DNA of 64,000 nucleotides, from the NCBI GenBank assembly GCA_017307375.1, contig JAFKFH010000012.1, positions 1 to 64,000 of the forward strand, read 5' to 3'. The position numbers and the translations under genes are program-made. Shown here piece after piece: positions 55,799-64,000 of this stretch (its first letter is position 1; each line of letters begins with the position of its first letter). Below the pieces are notes generated by a model. That model was not told the origin of the DNA and made no database searches. It saw only the letters and a list, made by a program, of their open reading frames with translations. The stretch is from Alphaproteobacteria bacterium. Lineage in GTDB: Bacteria > Pseudomonadota > Alphaproteobacteria > Ferrovibrionales > Ferrovibrionaceae.

Positions 55799-57080
55799 TA
55801 CCGTCATCCGCCGCCGCAGCTTCCTCAAGGGTGCCGCTGGCACGGCCGCCCTGTTCGCTGCCGCACGCGCGGCCCTGCCCGCCGGCGCCTTCGCCCAGGG
55901 TGCGGGACCCGAAACCAAGAAGGCCGTGCTCGGCTATATCGCGCTGACCGATGCGTCGCCGCTGATCATCGCCAAGGAAAAGGGTCTTTTCGCGAAATAC
56001 GGGATGCCCGACGTCGAGGTCGCCAAGCAGGCCTCGTGGGGAACCACGCGCGACAATATCGTGCTGGGCTCGGGCGGCGGCGGCATCGACGGCGCCCATA
56101 TCCTGACCCCGCTGCCCTACCTCATCTCCACCGGCAAGGTGACCCAGAACAACCAGCCGGTGCCGATGTATATCCTGGCGCGGCTGAACCTCGACGGTCA
56201 GGCCATCTCGGTCGCCAAGAACTGGCAGGCGACCGGCGCCCGGCTCGATGCCGCGCCGCTCAAGGATGCCTTCGCCAAGGCGATCGCTGCCGGCAAGGAG
56301 GTCAAGGCCGCGATGACCTTCCGCGGCGGCACCCATGACATGTGGATCCGCTACTGGCTGGCCGCCGGCGGTATCGACCCGGACAAGGATGTCCAGACCA
56401 TCGTCGTCCCGCCGCCGCAGATGGTGGCGAACATGAAGGTCGGGACAATGGACTGCTTCTGCGTCGGCGAACCGTGGAACGCCCAGCTGGTGAACCAGGG
56501 CATCGGCTATACCGCGCTGTCGACCGGCGAACTCTGGGCCAAGCACCCCGAGAAGAGCTTCGCGATGCGGGCCGACTGGGTCGACCAGAACCCAAAGGCG
56601 GCCGAGGCGCTGACGATGGCGGTGCAGGAAGCCCAGATCTGGTGCGACAAGCCGGAAAACGTCAAGGAGATGTGCGAGATCGTCGGCAAGCGCGCCTGGT
56701 TCAACGTGCCTGTAGCCGACATCGTCGGCCGCTCGTCCGGCGACATCAACTACGGCGACGGCCGCGAGGTGAAGAATTCGCCCCTGGTGATGAAGTTCTG
56801 GCGCGACCAAGCCTCCTACCCGTTCCAGAGCCACGAACTCTGGTTCCTGACCGAGAACATCCGTTGGGGCATCCTGCCCGGCGATTTCGACAGCGCAGGC
56901 CTCATCAAGAAGGTCAACCGCGAGGACATCTGGCGGGCCGCGGCCAAATCGATCGGCGTCGCCGATATCCCGGCCTCGACCTCGCGCGGCAAGGAGACCT
57001 TCTTCGACGGCAAGGTCTTCGATCCGGCGAACCCCAAAGCCTATCTCGACAGCCTGGCGATCAAGCGCGCCATCGCCTGA
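55791..57080 (+). CDS. nrtA: Nitrate ABC transporter substrate-binding protein, Tat signal
   Basis: 429 residues from MANTVIRRRSFLKGAAGTAALFAAARAALPAGAFAQ, a clear twin-arginine signal (RRRSFLKG). Binding-protein fold: LGYIALTDASPLIIAKEKGLFAKYGMPDVEV, MTFRGGTHDMWIRYWLAAGGIDPDKDVQTIVVPPPQMVANMKVGTMDCFCVGEPW. AAGGAG precedes the start, which lies inside the end of nasS (8 nt overlap). Periplasmic receptor for nitrate/nitrite. Confidence 0.93.
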   Translation: MANTVIRRRSFLKGAAGTAALFAAARAALPAGAFAQGAGPETKKAVLGYIALTDASPLIIAKEKGLFAKYGMPDVEVAKQASWGTTRDNIVLGSGGGGIDGAHILTPLPYLISTGKVTQNNQPVPMYILARLNLDGQAISVAKNWQATGARLDAAPLKDAFAKAIAAGKEVKAAMTFRGGTHDMWIRYWLAAGGIDPDKDVQTIVVPPPQMVANMKVGTMDCFCVGEPWNAQLVNQGIGYTALSTGELWAKHPEKSFAMRADWVDQNPKAAEALTMAVQEAQIWCDKPENVKEMCEIVGKRAWFNVPVADIVGRSSGDINYGDGREVKNSPLVMKFWRDQASYPFQSHELWFLTENIRWGILPGDFDSAGLIKKVNREDIWRAAAKSIGVADIPASTSRGKETFFDGKVFDPANPKAYLDSLAIKRAIA

Positions 57081-57103
57081 CGCCCTGGAAGGAAGATCAT
57101 CCC

Positions 57104-57988
57104 ATGTCGATGCCCGCCCGGAACTTCGAGACGCCGGCCGCTCCCGGTCGCAGCGCCACCCTGTTCGCACTGCCCCGCCGCCAGCCGGACGTTCTGCGCG
57201 ACCGGGTGAAGCCGATAGCCGTGGCGGCGGCGACCCGCCTGGTCCCGCCGCTGGTCATGCTGGCCGTACTGATCGCTATCTGGCAGCTGGCAGCGGGCTC
57301 GCCCACCTCCGCCCTGCCGTCGCCGACCAAGCTGGTCTCCGACAGCTGGGAACTGATCGCCCATCCGTTCTACGACCGCGGCGGGCTCGACAAGGGATTG
57401 TTCTGGCACATCTTCGCCAGCCTCCAGCGCGTGGCGCTCGGCTACGTGCTCGCAGCCGTCGCCGGCATCGCCCTCGGCGTGCTGATCGGGCAGAGCATCT
57501 GGGCGATGCGCGGCCTCGACCCGATCTTCCAGGTGCTGCGTACCGTGCCGCCGCTGGCCTGGCTGCCGATCTCGCTGGCCGCTTTTCGCGACGGCCAGCC
57601 CTCGGCGATCTTCGTCATCTTCATCACCGCGATCTGGCCGATCATCATCAATACCGCCGTCGGCGTGCGCAACATCCCCGAGGATTACCGCAACGTCGCC
57701 CGCGTCGTCCGGCTCGGCGGCCTCGAATATTTCGCCAAGATCATGCTGCCCGCCGCCGCCCCCTACATCTTCACCGGCCTGCGCATCGGCATCGGCCTGT
57801 CCTGGCTTGCCATCGTCGCCGCCGAGATGCTGATCGGCGGGGTCGGCATCGGGTTCTTCATCTGGGATGCCTGGAATTCGTCGCTGATCTCCGACATCGT
57901 CGTGGCCCTGGTCTATGTCGGCCTCGTCGGCTTCTGCCTCGACCGCCTGATCGCGCTGATCGGGCGTTTCGCCGCCCGCGCTGCCTGA
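57104..57988 (+). CDS. nrtB: Nitrate ABC transporter permease
   Basis: 294 residues from MSMPARNFETPAAPGRSAT; GGAAGGA lies upstream and longer readings run into nrtA. Six to seven helices; the EAA loop is RNVARVVRLGGLEYFAKIMLPAAAPYIFTGLRIGIGLSWLAIVAAEML, typical of the nitrate/taurine/sulfonate permease family. TVPPLAWLPISLAAFRDGQPSAIFVIFI is a second conserved part. Encoded 23 bases after nrtA and 14 before the ATPase. Confidence 0.93.
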   Translation: MSMPARNFETPAAPGRSATLFALPRRQPDVLRDRVKPIAVAAATRLVPPLVMLAVLIAIWQLAAGSPTSALPSPTKLVSDSWELIAHPFYDRGGLDKGLFWHIFASLQRVALGYVLAAVAGIALGVLIGQSIWAMRGLDPIFQVLRTVPPLAWLPISLAAFRDGQPSAIFVIFITAIWPIIINTAVGVRNIPEDYRNVARVVRLGGLEYFAKIMLPAAAPYIFTGLRIGIGLSWLAIVAAEMLIGGVGIGFFIWDAWNSSLISDIVVALVYVGLVGFCLDRLIALIGRFAARAA

Positions 57989-58002
57989 AGGAGGACAAGA
58001 CC

Positions 58003-58800
58003 ATGAGCGACTATCTCGCCATCGACCATATCGACCAGGTGTTTCAGCGGGGCGCGGCGACCAGCGAAGTGCTGCGCGACGTCAGCTTGCGCATCGCCAA
58101 GGGCGAGTACATCTCGATCATCGGCCATTCCGGCTGTGGCAAGTCGACGCTGCTGAACATCGTGGCCGGCCTGCTGCGCGCGACCCGGGGCGGTGTGCTG
58201 CTCGAAGGCCGCGAGGTCAACGAGCCCGGCCCGGACCGGGCCGTGGTCTTCCAGAACCATTCGCTGCTGCCCTGGCTGACGGTCTACGACAATGTCAAGC
58301 TGGCCGTGGACAAGGTTTTCCGGGCCACTCGCAGCAAGTCCGAACGCCATGACTGGGTCATGCACAATCTCGATCTGGTGCAGATGGCGCATGCCCGCGA
58401 CAAGCGGCCGGGCGAGATATCCGGCGGCATGAAACAGCGCGTCGGCATCGCCCGTGCGCTGGCCATGGAGCCCAAGGTACTGCTGCTGGACGAGCCGTTC
58501 GGGGCACTGGACGCGCTGACGCGCGCCCATCTGCAGGATTCGGTCATGGAGATCCACCAGAAGCTCGGCAATACCGTCCTGATGATCACCCATGATGTCG
58601 ACGAAGCCGTGCTGCTGTCCGACCGCATCGTGATGATGACCAACGGCCCGGCCGCGACGATCGGCGAGATCCTCGAGGTGCCGCTCGATCGCCCCCGGCG
58701 GCGGCTCGACCTGGCCGCCGACCCGGTCTATATCCGCTGCCGCTCGGCCGTGCTGGAATTCCTCTACGCCCGCCACCGCGCCCCGACACTGGCGGCCTGA
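58003..58800 (+). CDS. nrtD: Nitrate ABC transporter ATP-binding protein
   Basis: 265 residues. Walker A GHSGCGKST, signature ISGGMKQRVGIARAL, Walker B LLLDEPFGALD, His loop ITHDVDEAVLLSDRIVMMTNGP. Lacks the binding-protein-like extension of NrtC, so it is of NrtD type. Last gene of the operon behind the ANTAR leader; nitrate and nitrite reductases are not in the window. Confidence 0.92.
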   Translation: MSDYLAIDHIDQVFQRGAATSEVLRDVSLRIAKGEYISIIGHSGCGKSTLLNIVAGLLRATRGGVLLEGREVNEPGPDRAVVFQNHSLLPWLTVYDNVKLAVDKVFRATRSKSERHDWVMHNLDLVQMAHARDKRPGEISGGMKQRVGIARALAMEPKVLLLDEPFGALDALTRAHLQDSVMEIHQKLGNTVLMITHDVDEAVLLSDRIVMMTNGPAATIGEILEVPLDRPRRRLDLAADPVYIRCRSAVLEFLYARHRAPTLAA

Positions 58801-58902
58801 CCGACCCAAACGTCCCTGCCGCGCCCGGTACGTCGTTGCAGTTGCACACGCGTTTCTTGTGCTAGACTGCGGCCTGTACCGGGCCGGCTGAGGGAACGAT
58901 CC

Positions 58903-59640
58903 TTGCGCGCGACATGGCTGCGAATCGGCTTATTGGCCGGCATCCTGATTCCGGCCGGCGTTTCCGCGCAGACCGCGGGCCTCGCCGCCTGCGTCATCGA
59001 CGAAGCCCCCTGGGGCCGCAAGACGGACGGCACCGGCATCTACCCGGAGGTGATGGACCGGCTGACCCGGGAGACGGGCCTGGCGATCCGCATCGAGATC
59101 ACGCCGCTGCCACGCACGCTCCATGATGTCGAGGCCGGCCACTGCCAGTTCACGATCACGTCCTGGACGGAGTCCCGCGCCGATCGTGTGGTGCGCGGCA
59201 CGGTCTTCGCCGATCTCGACTACGGCCTGCTGGTCGGCGTGAACTCCCGGATCGCCGGGCCTGAAGATCTTGCCGGCAAGACGGTCGCGTGGTCGCGCGG
59301 CCTTCTGATCGGCGAACCCTACGACAGCGATACCCGGTTCACGAAATACCTGGTCGACGGCTACGAACAGGCGATGACGATGACCGAGGCCGGACGTGTC
59401 GATGCTGCCGTCGGATCGATGGTCACGCTGGAGGCACTGGCGGTCATCCATGGCACGGCCGGCCGGTTCGGCCAACGCGTTGTTCTGACGCGAGTACCCC
59501 TCGTCCTGCAACTGTCGCGCGGCTTCGCGGGATCTCCGGAAGCGGCGCAGATCATCGGCGCGATCGAGGCAATGAAGGAATCCGGCGCCAGCAGCGAGAT
59601 CATCGCCCGCCATTTTGCCCGTCTGTCCGGCCGCAGCTGA
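58903..59640 (+). CDS. Periplasmic solute-binding protein, family 3-like (orphan)
   Basis: 245 residues. The start is a TTG at 58903 (GAGGGAA lies upstream); no in-frame ATG exists before the signal peptide MRATWLRIGLLAGILIPAGVSAQ. The mature part has GIYPEVMDRLTRETGLAIRIEITPLPRTLHDVEAGHCQFTIT, RVVRGTVFADLDYGLLVGVNSRIAGPEDLAGKTVAW and a closing helix, as in amino-acid-type SBP_bac_3 domains. No permease or ATPase is adjacent. A candidate promoter, TTGCAC (58842-58847) with TAGACT (58863-58868), has a short 15-base spacer. Confidence 0.78.
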   Translation: MRATWLRIGLLAGILIPAGVSAQTAGLAACVIDEAPWGRKTDGTGIYPEVMDRLTRETGLAIRIEITPLPRTLHDVEAGHCQFTITSWTESRADRVVRGTVFADLDYGLLVGVNSRIAGPEDLAGKTVAWSRGLLIGEPYDSDTRFTKYLVDGYEQAMTMTEAGRVDAAVGSMVTLEALAVIHGTAGRFGQRVVLTRVPLVLQLSRGFAGSPEAAQIIGAIEAMKESGASSEIIARHFARLSGRS

Positions 59641-59681
59641 TTGACCGGGACTTGGCGCAGGAGCGCGTCGAAGCTGGGAGA

Positions 59682-60437
59682 TCAGCAGACTGGGCAGGGC
59701 TGGGTCTGGGCAAGCGTGTAACGGCGGAATAGCTCCGCGACCCAGCCGTCCGCTACGAGTCGGGCGAGCGAGGCGTCGAATTCCTCGATCAGCCGCTGGC
59801 CCTGGGGCAGATCGCGCGCCACGACGAAATGGAGCGTTCCCTCGGTTCTGGGCAAATCGATCGTGGCCAGCGGCGCCTCGACGAAGGTGATGGCCCGGGT
59901 CGCGACAAAGACCAGCCGATCCAGCGACATCACGTCCGCCCGATTGGCACCGATCATGCGCAGGCATTCGTCGATATCGGCCGGTTCGATGAGCCGGGCA
60001 TGGCCCGCGCCCAGAAGATCGTCGAAATAGCTGGAATAGCCGCCCGCGCGACAGACGCGCGGGTTGGCGCCGGCCAATTCGGGCAGCGTCCTGCCCGTCC
60101 CTTCCCGCACCACAGCGACACTGTGACCCGCTATCAGCGGCGCCGAATACAGGATCTGCTGGTCGCGCCCATCCGATTGGCGATACGGAAAACTGCCGAC
60201 GTAATCGTGAGAGAGCATGTCGCGATAGCCGCGCTTCCACGGCAGGAAATCAATCGCGGCCTCCTTGCCCATCTCGGCGAAGACCTTGCGCACCAGAATC
60301 GACAGCAATCCGCCGCCAGGCAGCGACCGATCGACATAGGGCCGGTAGTTGTCGCCGGTGACGAGGGCCACTTGCTCGGCATGCACGACCGGAATCGGCA
60401 GCAAGATCAGTAGCGCCAGCAACAGAAAACGACTCAT
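59682..60437 (-). CDS. Periplasmic solute-binding protein, family 3-like (orphan)
   Basis: 251 residues from MSRFLLLALLILLPIPVVHAEQ; GGAGGG four bases upstream selects this ATG over one four codons earlier. The mature part has VALVTGDNYRPYVDRSLPGGGLLSILVRKVFAEMGKEAAIDFLPWKRGYRDMLSHDYVGSFPY and ends with FRRYTLAQTQPCPVC. It resembles polar amino-acid binding proteins of the SBP_bac_3 group. Convergent with the preceding orphan binding protein (41 bases apart). No transporter genes nearby. A TGATCC-N18-TA promoter lies upstream. Confidence 0.78.
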   Translation of the reverse strand: MSRFLLLALLILLPIPVVHAEQVALVTGDNYRPYVDRSLPGGGLLSILVRKVFAEMGKEAAIDFLPWKRGYRDMLSHDYVGSFPYRQSDGRDQQILYSAPLIAGHSVAVVREGTGRTLPELAGANPRVCRAGGYSSYFDDLLGAGHARLIEPADIDECLRMIGANRADVMSLDRLVFVATRAITFVEAPLATIDLPRTEGTLHFVVARDLPQGQRLIEEFDASLARLVADGWVAELFRRYTLAQTQPCPVC

Positions 60438-60493
60438 CGGGCCCTCCATTCACCGGAGGAGTTTAGTGGTATCCCGGTATCCGGGGGTCGTTT

Positions 60494-60523
60494 CCTGTAA
60501 CTAGTTGTAAGGTTTCCGGATCA
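60494..60523 (-). promoter_or_regulatory. Possible sigma-E (ECF11-type) promoter of the orphan binding protein
   Basis: On the minus strand TGATCC (60523-60518), 18 bases, TACAGG (60499-60494), 56 bases before the start codon. The hexamer overlaps the stop codon of the Anbu gene, so chance is more likely here than at the three sites of the rpoE region. Confidence 0.42.
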
Positions 60524-61264
60524 GAGGGTCGGATCGAGCCAATCGGGGTCAGGCAGCATCGTGAAGACCTGATTCAGCCCTTCGCCCCACAAGGTGCGCA
60601 GGTTGCGGAAATAGGGGTCGGAATCGCCGATGCGATAGCGCTGCAGATCCTTCGGCCGGTCGGCCGGCACGATCACCATGTCCAGCGGCGGGGCGACCGA
60701 CAGGTTCGACTTGATCGTCGAATCGAAGGAGACCAGCGCGCATTTCGCCGCCTTGATCAGCGCGGTGTCGTAGGTCAGGACCCGTTCGATGATCGGCTTG
60801 CCGTATTTGGTTTCGCCGATCTGGAAGAACGGCGTCTCCTCGGTGGCCTCGATGAAGTTACCGGCGGAATAGAGATGATAGAGCCGGGCGCGGCGGCCGG
60901 CGATCTGCCCCCCGACGATGAACGAGGCGTTGAAGTCCGAGCCGTGCTTCTGCAGGTGTTCGCCATCGCGGGCATCGACCTCGCGTACCGCGTCGCCGAC
61001 GATGCGCGCGACCTCGAACATCGAGGTCGCGGCATAGACGCTGATCGCCGGGTCCTTCGAGGCGGCGCGATCCTCCAGCAGGCTGATCACTGCCTGGGTC
61101 ACGGCCAGATTGCCGGCGGTCAGCAGAACGATAGCCCTGTCCTCGGCTTCATCGAAGACGAAGCACTTGCGGAAGGTCGCGACCGAATCGACGCCCGCAT
61201 TGGTGCGGGAATCCGATACGAAGACAAGGCCGGCAGACAGCCTCATGCCCAGACAGTAGGTCAT
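60521..61264 (-). CDS. Anbu proteasome-type protease homologue
   Basis: 247 residues starting MTYCLGMRLSAGLVFVSDSRTNAG; removal of Met exposes Thr2, the expected nucleophile. Further Ntn-hydrolase strands: CFVFDEAEDRAIVLLTAGNLAVTQAVISLL, FNASFIVGGQIAGRRARLYHLYSAGNFIEATEETPFFQIGETKYGKPIIER. Anbu is the proposed ancestral beta-subunit and lies, as usual, in a cluster with transglutaminase, alpha-E and ATP-grasp proteins. Eleven bases separate it from the transglutaminase gene. Confidence 0.92.
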   Translation of the reverse strand: MTYCLGMRLSAGLVFVSDSRTNAGVDSVATFRKCFVFDEAEDRAIVLLTAGNLAVTQAVISLLEDRAASKDPAISVYAATSMFEVARIVGDAVREVDARDGEHLQKHGSDFNASFIVGGQIAGRRARLYHLYSAGNFIEATEETPFFQIGETKYGKPIIERVLTYDTALIKAAKCALVSFDSTIKSNLSVAPPLDMVIVPADRPKDLQRYRIGDSDPYFRNLRTLWGEGLNQVFTMLPDPDWLDPTL

Positions 61265-61275
61265 GGGCCGATGTT

Positions 61276-62073
61276 TTAGCTTTGAAGCTGCTGCACCTGC
61301 AAGCTGACCGATAGATCTTCGCCCGGCCCGCCGACGCGACGGCCGGTGATCGGGCAGCCCGACGCATAGTCGTAGCCTACCGCCAGGCGCACATAGGCAT
61401 CGGTCGCCGACCGCTTGTTGGCGGCGTCGAATGAGACCCAGCCGAGGCTGTCGACGAAAGCCTCGGCCCAGGCATGGCTGGCCGCGCCGGGATCGATATC
61501 GACGATATAGCCCGAGACGTAGCGACAGGGGATCCCCAGGACCCGGGCGCAGGCGATGAACAGATGCGCATGGTCCTGGCAGACCCCACGGCTCAGCGCC
61601 AGCGCCTCGGCCGCGGTCGTGGTGACGTCGGTATGGCCGCGGGTATAGTCGACCTTGGCCGCAATCCCGCCCATCAGCCGGTGCAGGGCCGCCAAATCGC
61701 CGTCGGTGCCGCGCTGGGCATGCTCGGTGGCGAAGGTCTCGATCTCGGGCGTCACCTTGGTCAGCGGCGTTTCGCGCAGGAACATGCGCGGCGGCAGGCC
61801 ATCGTCGAGCGGCAGCACGCCGTGGGTATCGATGGTATCGACGATACCGTCGACCACGACGACCACCTCGTCATGCGGCTCGTTGTTGCAGGCGAGATGC
61901 ACGATGTTGCCGAAACCGTCGCGCCAGGTGGTCAGGTCGGGAAAACCCTCGACCGACCAGGACACGACCGACTGGCAGCGATCGTGGCGCGGCGACAGCC
62001 GCAGGTACTGCACCGTGCGGCGCGCCTTCTCGGCCAGGCGGTAGCGGGTTTGGTGCCGGATCGCAATTCTCAT
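61276..62073 (-). CDS. Transglutaminase-like protein (bacterial transglutaminase-like N-terminal plus core)
   Basis: 265 residues from [29 protein letters not shown] (the BTLCP N-terminal domain). The catalytic triad is Cys165 (SRGVCQDHAHLF), His200 (ASHAWAEAFV) and Asp216 (VSFDAANK). Likely a cysteine protease or amide hydrolase/ligase rather than a true cross-linker. Overlaps the alpha-E gene by ATGA. Confidence 0.93.
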   Translation of the reverse strand: MRIAIRHQTRYRLAEKARRTVQYLRLSPRHDRCQSVVSWSVEGFPDLTTWRDGFGNIVHLACNNEPHDEVVVVVDGIVDTIDTHGVLPLDDGLPPRMFLRETPLTKVTPEIETFATEHAQRGTDGDLAALHRLMGGIAAKVDYTRGHTDVTTTAAEALALSRGVCQDHAHLFIACARVLGIPCRYVSGYIVDIDPGAASHAWAEAFVDSLGWVSFDAANKRSATDAYVRLAVGYDYASGCPITGRRVGGPGEDLSVSLQVQQLQS

Positions 62074-63023
62074 GAAACCACCAGGAACGTGTTCTGGATC
62101 TGCGAGGCGATGCGGCCGACCTCGACGGTGAATTCGTCGAGGAAGCGCTTGATGCCGATCCGCATCAGGTCCGCCACCTGGATCGAGCGCAGGCGCTGGC
62201 GCAACGCCCGGACGGCGCCGAGCGGCTGTGCCGCCGGGTCGAGACGCCGCAGCAGATCCTCGATCTCGGTCAGCGAGGCCATCAGCGCGCGCGGCATGTC
62301 CTCGCGCAGGATGATCAGTTCGGCCAGCTTCGCGAAATCGAGGTTCGAGGCATAGGTCTCGCGATAGCTCTTGTAGGCCGACAAGGCATTGAGCAGCACC
62401 GCCGTGCGGTAATAGTCGGGACGGGCCTTGACCCCGTGCGGCAGGTCGCGCTGAACCAGCGTATCCCACTTCACCCGCAGCAGACGGGCCGTCGAATCGG
62501 CGCGCTCCACCGCCGTGCCGAGGCTGGCGAAGGAGAAGCCCTCGGCCCGCCGCATCGAACCGTAGAGCGCGCCGCGGAACATGTGCGACCGGTCGCGCAC
62601 CCATTCCAGGCGCTCCTGAATGCCGTCCCGCCGCAACTGGTCGTAGTCGAGCTCGGCGATGGCAAGCCAGGTCTGGTTCAGCGTCTCCCACAGGTCGGAC
62701 GACAGCAGATGGCGGGTCGCCCGCGCGTTCTCGCGCGCCTGCAGCAGCGACGAGCGGATCGAGGAGAGATTGTCGCGCTCCAGGATCATGTAAGCCAGCA
62801 CCCGGCCGGGCGTGACGCTTTCATACCGGCGCATGAAATCGTCGGCGGTGCCGGTCATGAACAGCGGCGTTTCCCACTCGGATAGCTGGCCCGACTGCCC
62901 CGATGCCTCGCCGCCGGGCAGCATGCCGATCTGATGGCACGACGCGAGCAGGCGGGCAACGTTCTCGGCCCGCTCGACATAGCGGGCCATCCAGAAGAAA
63001 TTGTCAGCGGCGCGTGCCAGCAT
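62070..63023 (-). CDS. Alpha-E domain protein
   Basis: 317 residues from [26 protein letters not shown], the diagnostic start of the family; a longer reading overlaps the ATP-grasp gene. Mostly helical, with [42 protein letters not shown]. Always found with ATP-grasp and transglutaminase proteins; thought to act in peptide bond formation or tagging. Starts 20 nt inside the end of the ATP-grasp gene. Confidence 0.92.
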   Translation of the reverse strand: MLARAADNFFWMARYVERAENVARLLASCHQIGMLPGGEASGQSGQLSEWETPLFMTGTADDFMRRYESVTPGRVLAYMILERDNLSSIRSSLLQARENARATRHLLSSDLWETLNQTWLAIAELDYDQLRRDGIQERLEWVRDRSHMFRGALYGSMRRAEGFSFASLGTAVERADSTARLLRVKWDTLVQRDLPHGVKARPDYYRTAVLLNALSAYKSYRETYASNLDFAKLAELIILREDMPRALMASLTEIEDLLRRLDPAAQPLGAVRALRQRLRSIQVADLMRIGIKRFLDEFTVEVGRIASQIQNTFLVVS

Positions 63024-64000
63024 GGCCGTCCTCCACCACCCAGGTATCCTTGGTGCCGCCACCCTGGCTCGAATTGACGACAAGCGATCCTTCGCGCAGC
63101 GCCACGCGGGTCAGGGCACCCGGCACCACCTGAATGGTGCGGCCGCAGAGCACGTAGGGACGCAGGTCGACATGGCGCGGCGCCACGCCGCTTTCGACAT
63201 AGGTCGGGCAGGTCGAGAGCGCGAGCGTCGGCTGGGCAATGAACCCGGCGGGCGCCGCGATGATCTTGGCCCGGAAGGCCTCGATCTCCGCCTTCGATGC
63301 ACTCGGCCCCACCAGCATGCCGTAGCCGCCGGAGCCGTGGACTTCCTTGACCACGAGGTCCTCGAGATTGTCGAGGACATGGGCCAGGTCGTCAGGCTTG
63401 CGCAGCTGATAGGTCGGTACGTTCTTCAGGATCGGTTCCGCCCCGAGATAGAACCGGATGATGTCGGGCATGTAGGCATAGACCGCCTTGTCGTCGGCGA
63501 CGCCGCCGCCGATGGCGTTGGCGATCGTGACATTGCCCATGCGGTAGGCCGCCAGCAGGCCGGGCACGCCCAGCACCGAGGTCGGGTTGAAGGCGAGCGG
63601 ATCGAGGAAATCGTCGTCGATGCGCCGGTAGATCACATCGACCCGGGCCCGGCCGCGGGTCGTGCGCATGTAGACGAACCCGCCGTCGACGAAAAGGTCC
63701 GCGCCCTGCACCAGCTCGATTCCCATTTCCTGGGCGAGGAAGGCGTGCTCGAAATAGGCCGAATTGTACTGGCCGGGGGTCAGCAGCACGGTGGTCGGGT
63801 TGTCGCCGCCGCGCGGCGGCGCGACCGAGCGCAGCGTTTCGAGCAGCCATTCGTGGTAATGGTTGATCGGCGCGACGCTGTAACGGCTGAACAGGTCGGG
63901 GAACAGGCGCATCATCGCCTGCCGGTTCTCGAGCATGTAGGACACGCCCGACGGCGTCCGGGCATTGTCCTCCAGCACGTAGAAGGTCTCGTCGTCGACA
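63004..64000 (-). CDS. Circularly permuted type-2 ATP-grasp protein, C-terminal part (5' end outside window)
   Basis: The frame is open to the right edge (the last visible codons before [11 protein letters not shown] read DDETFYV), so the start is beyond 64000; about 332 residues are visible. Motifs: [76 protein letters not shown], and [18 protein letters not shown], the ATP-grasp glycine-rich loop. These enzymes are presumed peptide ligases. First visible gene of the Anbu operon. Confidence 0.92.
   Translation of the reverse strand, partial: VDDETFYVLEDNARTPSGVSYMLENRQAMMRLFPDLFSRYSVAPINHYHEWLLETLRSVAPPRGGDNPTTVLLTPGQYNSAYFEHAFLAQEMGIELVQGADLFVDGGFVYMRTTRGRARVDVIYRRIDDDFLDPLAFNPTSVLGVPGLLAAYRMGNVTIANAIGGGVADDKAVYAYMPDIIRFYLGAEPILKNVPTYQLRKPDDLAHVLDNLEDLVVKEVHGSGGYGMLVGPSASKAEIEAFRAKIIAAPAGFIAQPTLALSTCPTYVESGVAPRHVDLRPYVLCGRTIQVVPGALTRVALREGSLVVNSSQGGGTKDTWVVEDGHAGTRR

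Noticed and set aside
54671-58800. Taurine or sulfonate transporter instead of nitrate
   Set aside because: The permease and ATPase families overlap, but nasT, the ANTAR leader and the NasS-like protein directly upstream make nitrate far more likely.

Overview
The window is a contiguous piece of a high-GC (roughly two-thirds G+C) chromosome, densely packed with genes in overlapping operons (many ATGA or TGATG junctions). Gene content points to an alphaproteobacterium, most like the Rhodospirillales: an RpoE/ChrR (ECF11-type) stress system, a NasT/NasS nitrate system, an Anbu proteasome-homologue cluster, cobyric acid synthase and a Liv-type ABC operon. I see no rRNA, tRNA, CRISPR array, prophage or insertion sequence. 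Because of the high GC, most real genes carry long antisense open frames, which I left out.

Layout. 1-1244: the N-terminal part of a membrane chemoreceptor-like sensor. 1426-3833: Sua5-type tRNA threonylcarbamoylation gene and an FAD-linked 2-hydroxyacid dehydrogenase. 3818-9421 (minus): branched-chain amino-acid-type ABC transporter with a fused LivH-LivM permease and an embedded patatin-like phospholipase. 9770-10183: mscL with a clear terminator. 10346-11974: a polymorphic-toxin-like HNH nuclease with a putative immunity gene. 12004-20596: a singlet-oxygen-type sigma/anti-sigma regulon, with rpoE-chrR, a divergent operon (flavin amine oxidase, DUF1365, cyclopropane-synthase-like methyltransferase, MFS carrier, DUF3833 lipoprotein) and a separate operon (DUF6134-like, SDR, NTF2-like). 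Three matched TGATCC-N18-TA promoters tie these together.

20646-36833: metabolic genes (cobQ, aldo/keto reductase, PLP enzymes, threonine and serine deaminases, acid phosphatase), a GlxA-type regulator with a near-perfect operator, a MarR/DUF899/DUF1579/VOC cluster, and an ECF41 sigma factor with its carboxymuconolactone-decarboxylase partner and a perfect ECF41 promoter. 36906-38756: an orphan sensor kinase. 38698-50067: a complete aminoethylphosphonate catabolic operon (phnW, phnA, phnY, pbfA and an ABC importer) divergent from a LysR regulator and an FAD amine oxidase.

50073-53610: a secreted repeat protein, purU, a ketopantoate-reductase-like gene and an anion permease. 53658-58800: nitrate uptake and its control. 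A sigma-54 promoter precedes nasT; a second precedes a leader with two hexaloop hairpins and a strong terminator, followed by nasS and the nrtABC-type transporter. 58903-60437: two orphan extracytoplasmic binding proteins. 60521-64000 (minus): Anbu, transglutaminase, alpha-E protein and a truncated ATP-grasp protein.

The best-supported regulatory discoveries are the ANTAR leader before nasS, the shared sigma-E promoters, and the ECF41 promoter. The least explained protein systems are the toxin-immunity pair and the phospholipase inside the Liv operon.
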